A DNA stretch of 64,000 nucleotides from a bacterium. Its GTDB lineage: Bacteria; Zixibacteria; MSB-5A5; CAIYYT01. Shown in pieces: positions 62,132 to 64,000 of this stretch; positions within the stretch are counted from its first letter, which is position 1, and each line of letters starts with the position of its first letter. The stretch covers positions 124,001 through 188,000 of the forward strand of contig JADJGC010000004.1 of assembly GCA_016708315.1 (NCBI GenBank), given 5' to 3'. Both the position numbers and the translations under genes were made by a program. The notes under the pieces are model-generated. The model saw only the letters and a list, made by a program, of their open reading frames with translations, was not told where the DNA came from and ran no database searches.

Positions 62132-64000
62132 ATGATCCGTACCATTCTTACTTTGGTGCTGGCCCTCACTTCGTTTGCGTTCGCCGCAACTATTCATGTT
62201 CCCGGCGATCAACCCACCATCCAGGCGGGTGTTGATGCCGCACTTGACAACGACACCGTATTTGTTGCTCCCGGCGACTATGCCGAAAACATCATCATCA
62301 ATTCCAAAAGCATCTCCTTGATTTCCGATTCAGGAGCGACCATGACAATTATTCGCCCCTTCGACTCCGGCGAGAGAGCTCTGCATCTTCCTACCAATCT
62401 TAATCATGCATTCCTACTCAAGGGATTCACCTTCACCGGTTCCAATGGCCATGCTTGCGTTGAAATTTACCGCGGGGATGCCGGCGTTTATGACAATATC
62501 TTTGAAGATAACGATGTGGACGATGGTGCCATCTTCCTGTACTACTGCGGTGGAACCGTCATGAACAACGTCTTCCGAAACAACCGTGGTACATTGCACG
62601 GTGGCGGGATTCGCGTCGCCAGCTGGAGTCCGATGTTGATTGCCGGCAACACGATTACTGGCAACACTGCCACCTACGGTGCCGGTATCAACGCTCTTGG
62701 CGCCCGGTATGCCACGGTTCGCAACAACATCTTGGTTGACAACCATGCATTATCAGGCGGCGGCGGAATCTACTTGGCCAATCCCGACGCCTTCTCCAAT
62801 CTGGTGCACGACAATACAATCGTCAACTGCAGTTCCGGTAACAATACCGGCGGCGGTATCTGCTTTGCCGCAGCGGATGGCGACACCGCTTATAACAATA
62901 TCGTGGTTAGCTGCCAAGGAAACGGCTTGTGGGCTGCCACCAGTGTCAATTGCTATTTCGACTACAATTGCCTTTTCAATAACTCCCCGGGTGATTACAG
63001 TGGCGTTATCTATGGTCCTAACGCGGTCTATGCCGATCCGCAATTTGTCGGTGGTGATCCATTCAGTTATGAACTCATGCCCTCATCGCCCTGTATCGAT
63101 GCCGGCAATCCGGAGACTCGGTTCAATGACCTCGACGGCTCCCGCAATGACATCGGCGCCGTTTTGGTGGAAACTCCAGCGGTTCCGAAAACGATTCGAG
63201 TCCCTGCAGACCAGCCGACCATTCAAGCTGCGGTCGATGTCGCTAATGATGGCGACACAATCTTGGTTGCACCGGGTGAATACTCGGAGAATGTCGTCAT
63301 TGTTTTCAAGAGTATTGTCATGATCTCTGACTCCGGTGCCGCGGCGACCATTCTTCGCCCGCTCGACCCAAGCCAAAGAGCCCTGCATCTCCCCAATAAC
63401 TCGGGATTTGAGTTCACGTTGAGGGGTTTCACTTTCACCGGCTCCAATGGCCACACCTGCGTTGAAATTTATCTCGGGAATGCGGTCGTGTCCGACAATG
63501 TCTTCGAAGATAACGATGTGGACGATGGCGCCATTTTCCTGTACTACTGCGGTGGAACGGTTAAAAACAACGCCTTCAGAAATAACCGCGGTACATCGCA
63601 CGGCGGCGGCATACGCGTCGCCAGTTGGAGTCCGATGTTGATCGAAGCCAACACGATAACCGGAAACACTGCGAAATATGGCGCGGGAATAAACGCCCTT
63701 GGCGCTCGGTACGCTACCATTCGGAACAACTTAATTGTCGACAACCACGCTTCAATGGGCGGTGGCGGTCTTTACTTAGCCAACCCCGATGCCTACAACA
63801 ACCTGGTTCACGACAACACCATTGTTGATTGCAGTTCTGGTGACAATACCGGCGGGGGAATCTGCTTTGCCGCAGCCGATGGAGACACTGCTTACAACAA
63901 TATCGTCGTTAATTGCCAGGGAAACGGCATTTGGGCTGCAAGCAGCATCAACTGCTACTTCGATTACAATTGCCTGTTCAACAATGTACCCGGCGACTAC
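62132..64000 (+). CDS. Secreted parallel beta-helix repeat protein, paralogue of the preceding gene; truncated by window edge
   Basis: The frame is open from ATG 62132 to the last base (623 codons seen, no stop). It begins MIRTILTLVLALTSFAFAAT, nearly the same signal peptide as its neighbour, then has one full ~334-residue beta-helix unit and most of a second starting near residue 354 (TIRVPADQPTIQAAVDVANDGDTILVAPGEYSEN). The units here differ consistently from the neighbour's (IFLYYCGGTV in place of LLVGHGGG; ICFAAADGDTAYNN in place of ICFGG), so units are more alike within a gene than between genes. A dockerin end is expected beyond the window. Confidence 0.88.
   Translation, partial: MIRTILTLVLALTSFAFAATIHVPGDQPTIQAGVDAALDNDTVFVAPGDYAENIIINSKSISLISDSGATMTIIRPFDSGERALHLPTNLNHAFLLKGFTFTGSNGHACVEIYRGDAGVYDNIFEDNDVDDGAIFLYYCGGTVMNNVFRNNRGTLHGGGIRVASWSPMLIAGNTITGNTATYGAGINALGARYATVRNNILVDNHALSGGGGIYLANPDAFSNLVHDNTIVNCSSGNNTGGGICFAAADGDTAYNNIVVSCQGNGLWAATSVNCYFDYNCLFNNSPGDYSGVIYGPNAVYADPQFVGGDPFSYELMPSSPCIDAGNPETRFNDLDGSRNDIGAVLVETPAVPKTIRVPADQPTIQAAVDVANDGDTILVAPGEYSENVVIVFKSIVMISDSGAAATILRPLDPSQRALHLPNNSGFEFTLRGFTFTGSNGHTCVEIYLGNAVVSDNVFEDNDVDDGAIFLYYCGGTVKNNAFRNNRGTSHGGGIRVASWSPMLIEANTITGNTAKYGAGINALGARYATIRNNLIVDNHASMGGGGLYLANPDAYNNLVHDNTIVDCSSGDNTGGGICFAAADGDTAYNNIVVNCQGNGIWAASSINCYFDYNCLFNNVPGDY

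Noticed and set aside
58630..64000. CRISPR-like or satellite DNA repeats
   Set aside because: The repetition is at ~1 kb period, stays in frame, and encodes beta-helix units.

Overview
This looks like a chromosomal window around the replication origin of an uncultivated, roughly 50% GC bacterium, probably from the FCB-related candidate phyla (Zixibacteria or a neighbour). The lineage is inferred from several secreted proteins ending in a double dockerin-like Ca-binding repeat, a GWxTD-domain lipoprotein and secreted thrombospondin-3/transglutaminase architectures. No rRNA, tRNA, CRISPR array, prophage or transposase was seen.

Layout. (1) 1-7436: origin-proximal housekeeping genes on the minus strand: mnmG (cut by the window edge and frameshifted), then rpmH-rnpA-yidD-yidC-mnmE under a strong sigma70-type promoter, with a divergent secreted dockerin protein between mnmE and mnmG and a parS-like site beside mnmG. 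(2) 7610-14604: Nudix hydrolase, ZIP transporter, secreted serine hydrolase, and a beta-oxidation/butyrate-like group (crotonase, 3-hydroxyacyl-CoA dehydrogenase, two overlapping phosphotransacylase paralogues). (3) 14617-17342: dnaN and dnaA. The spacer between them has an AT-rich stretch, a DnaA-trio-like array and DnaA boxes, so it is the likely oriC. (4) 17916-20536: Nfu and Mrp Fe-S proteins and a membrane protein.

(5) 20713-37489: a contiguous type VI secretion locus, all on the plus strand: FHA protein, pseudokinase, a ClpV split into two reading frames, TssB, TssC, Hcp, VgrG, TssE, TssF, TssG, TssK, then three unusual genes in the places where TssL, TssM and TagF normally sit. These are a C-terminally anchored protein, a GTPase with one membrane helix, and a protein whose N-terminus resembles the GAP1 (GTPase-associated protein) family. 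TssA, TssJ, PAAR, full-size TssM and obvious effectors are absent. The sheath, tube and baseplate are recognisable, but the membrane anchor appears to have been replaced. This is the most novel part of the window.

(6) 37563-49916: a small exported protein, a YchF-type GTPase, a membrane TPR protein, a GWxTD lipoprotein, a secreted M1 metallopeptidase with dockerin, an ABC exporter pair and a decayed dockerin pseudogene. (7) 49996-58454: uvrA, then a complete sufCBDSU Fe-S assembly operon behind a dyad-flanked promoter. (8) 58630-64000: two neighbouring secreted parallel beta-helix proteins made of ~334-residue tandem units; the second runs off the window.

Short GC-rich elements that begin TTTGTAG recur between genes, and one sits inside the split clpV. 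Frameshifts are visible in mnmG, at the vgrG start and in the dockerin pseudogene. Whether each is real or an assembly error cannot be settled from this sequence alone.
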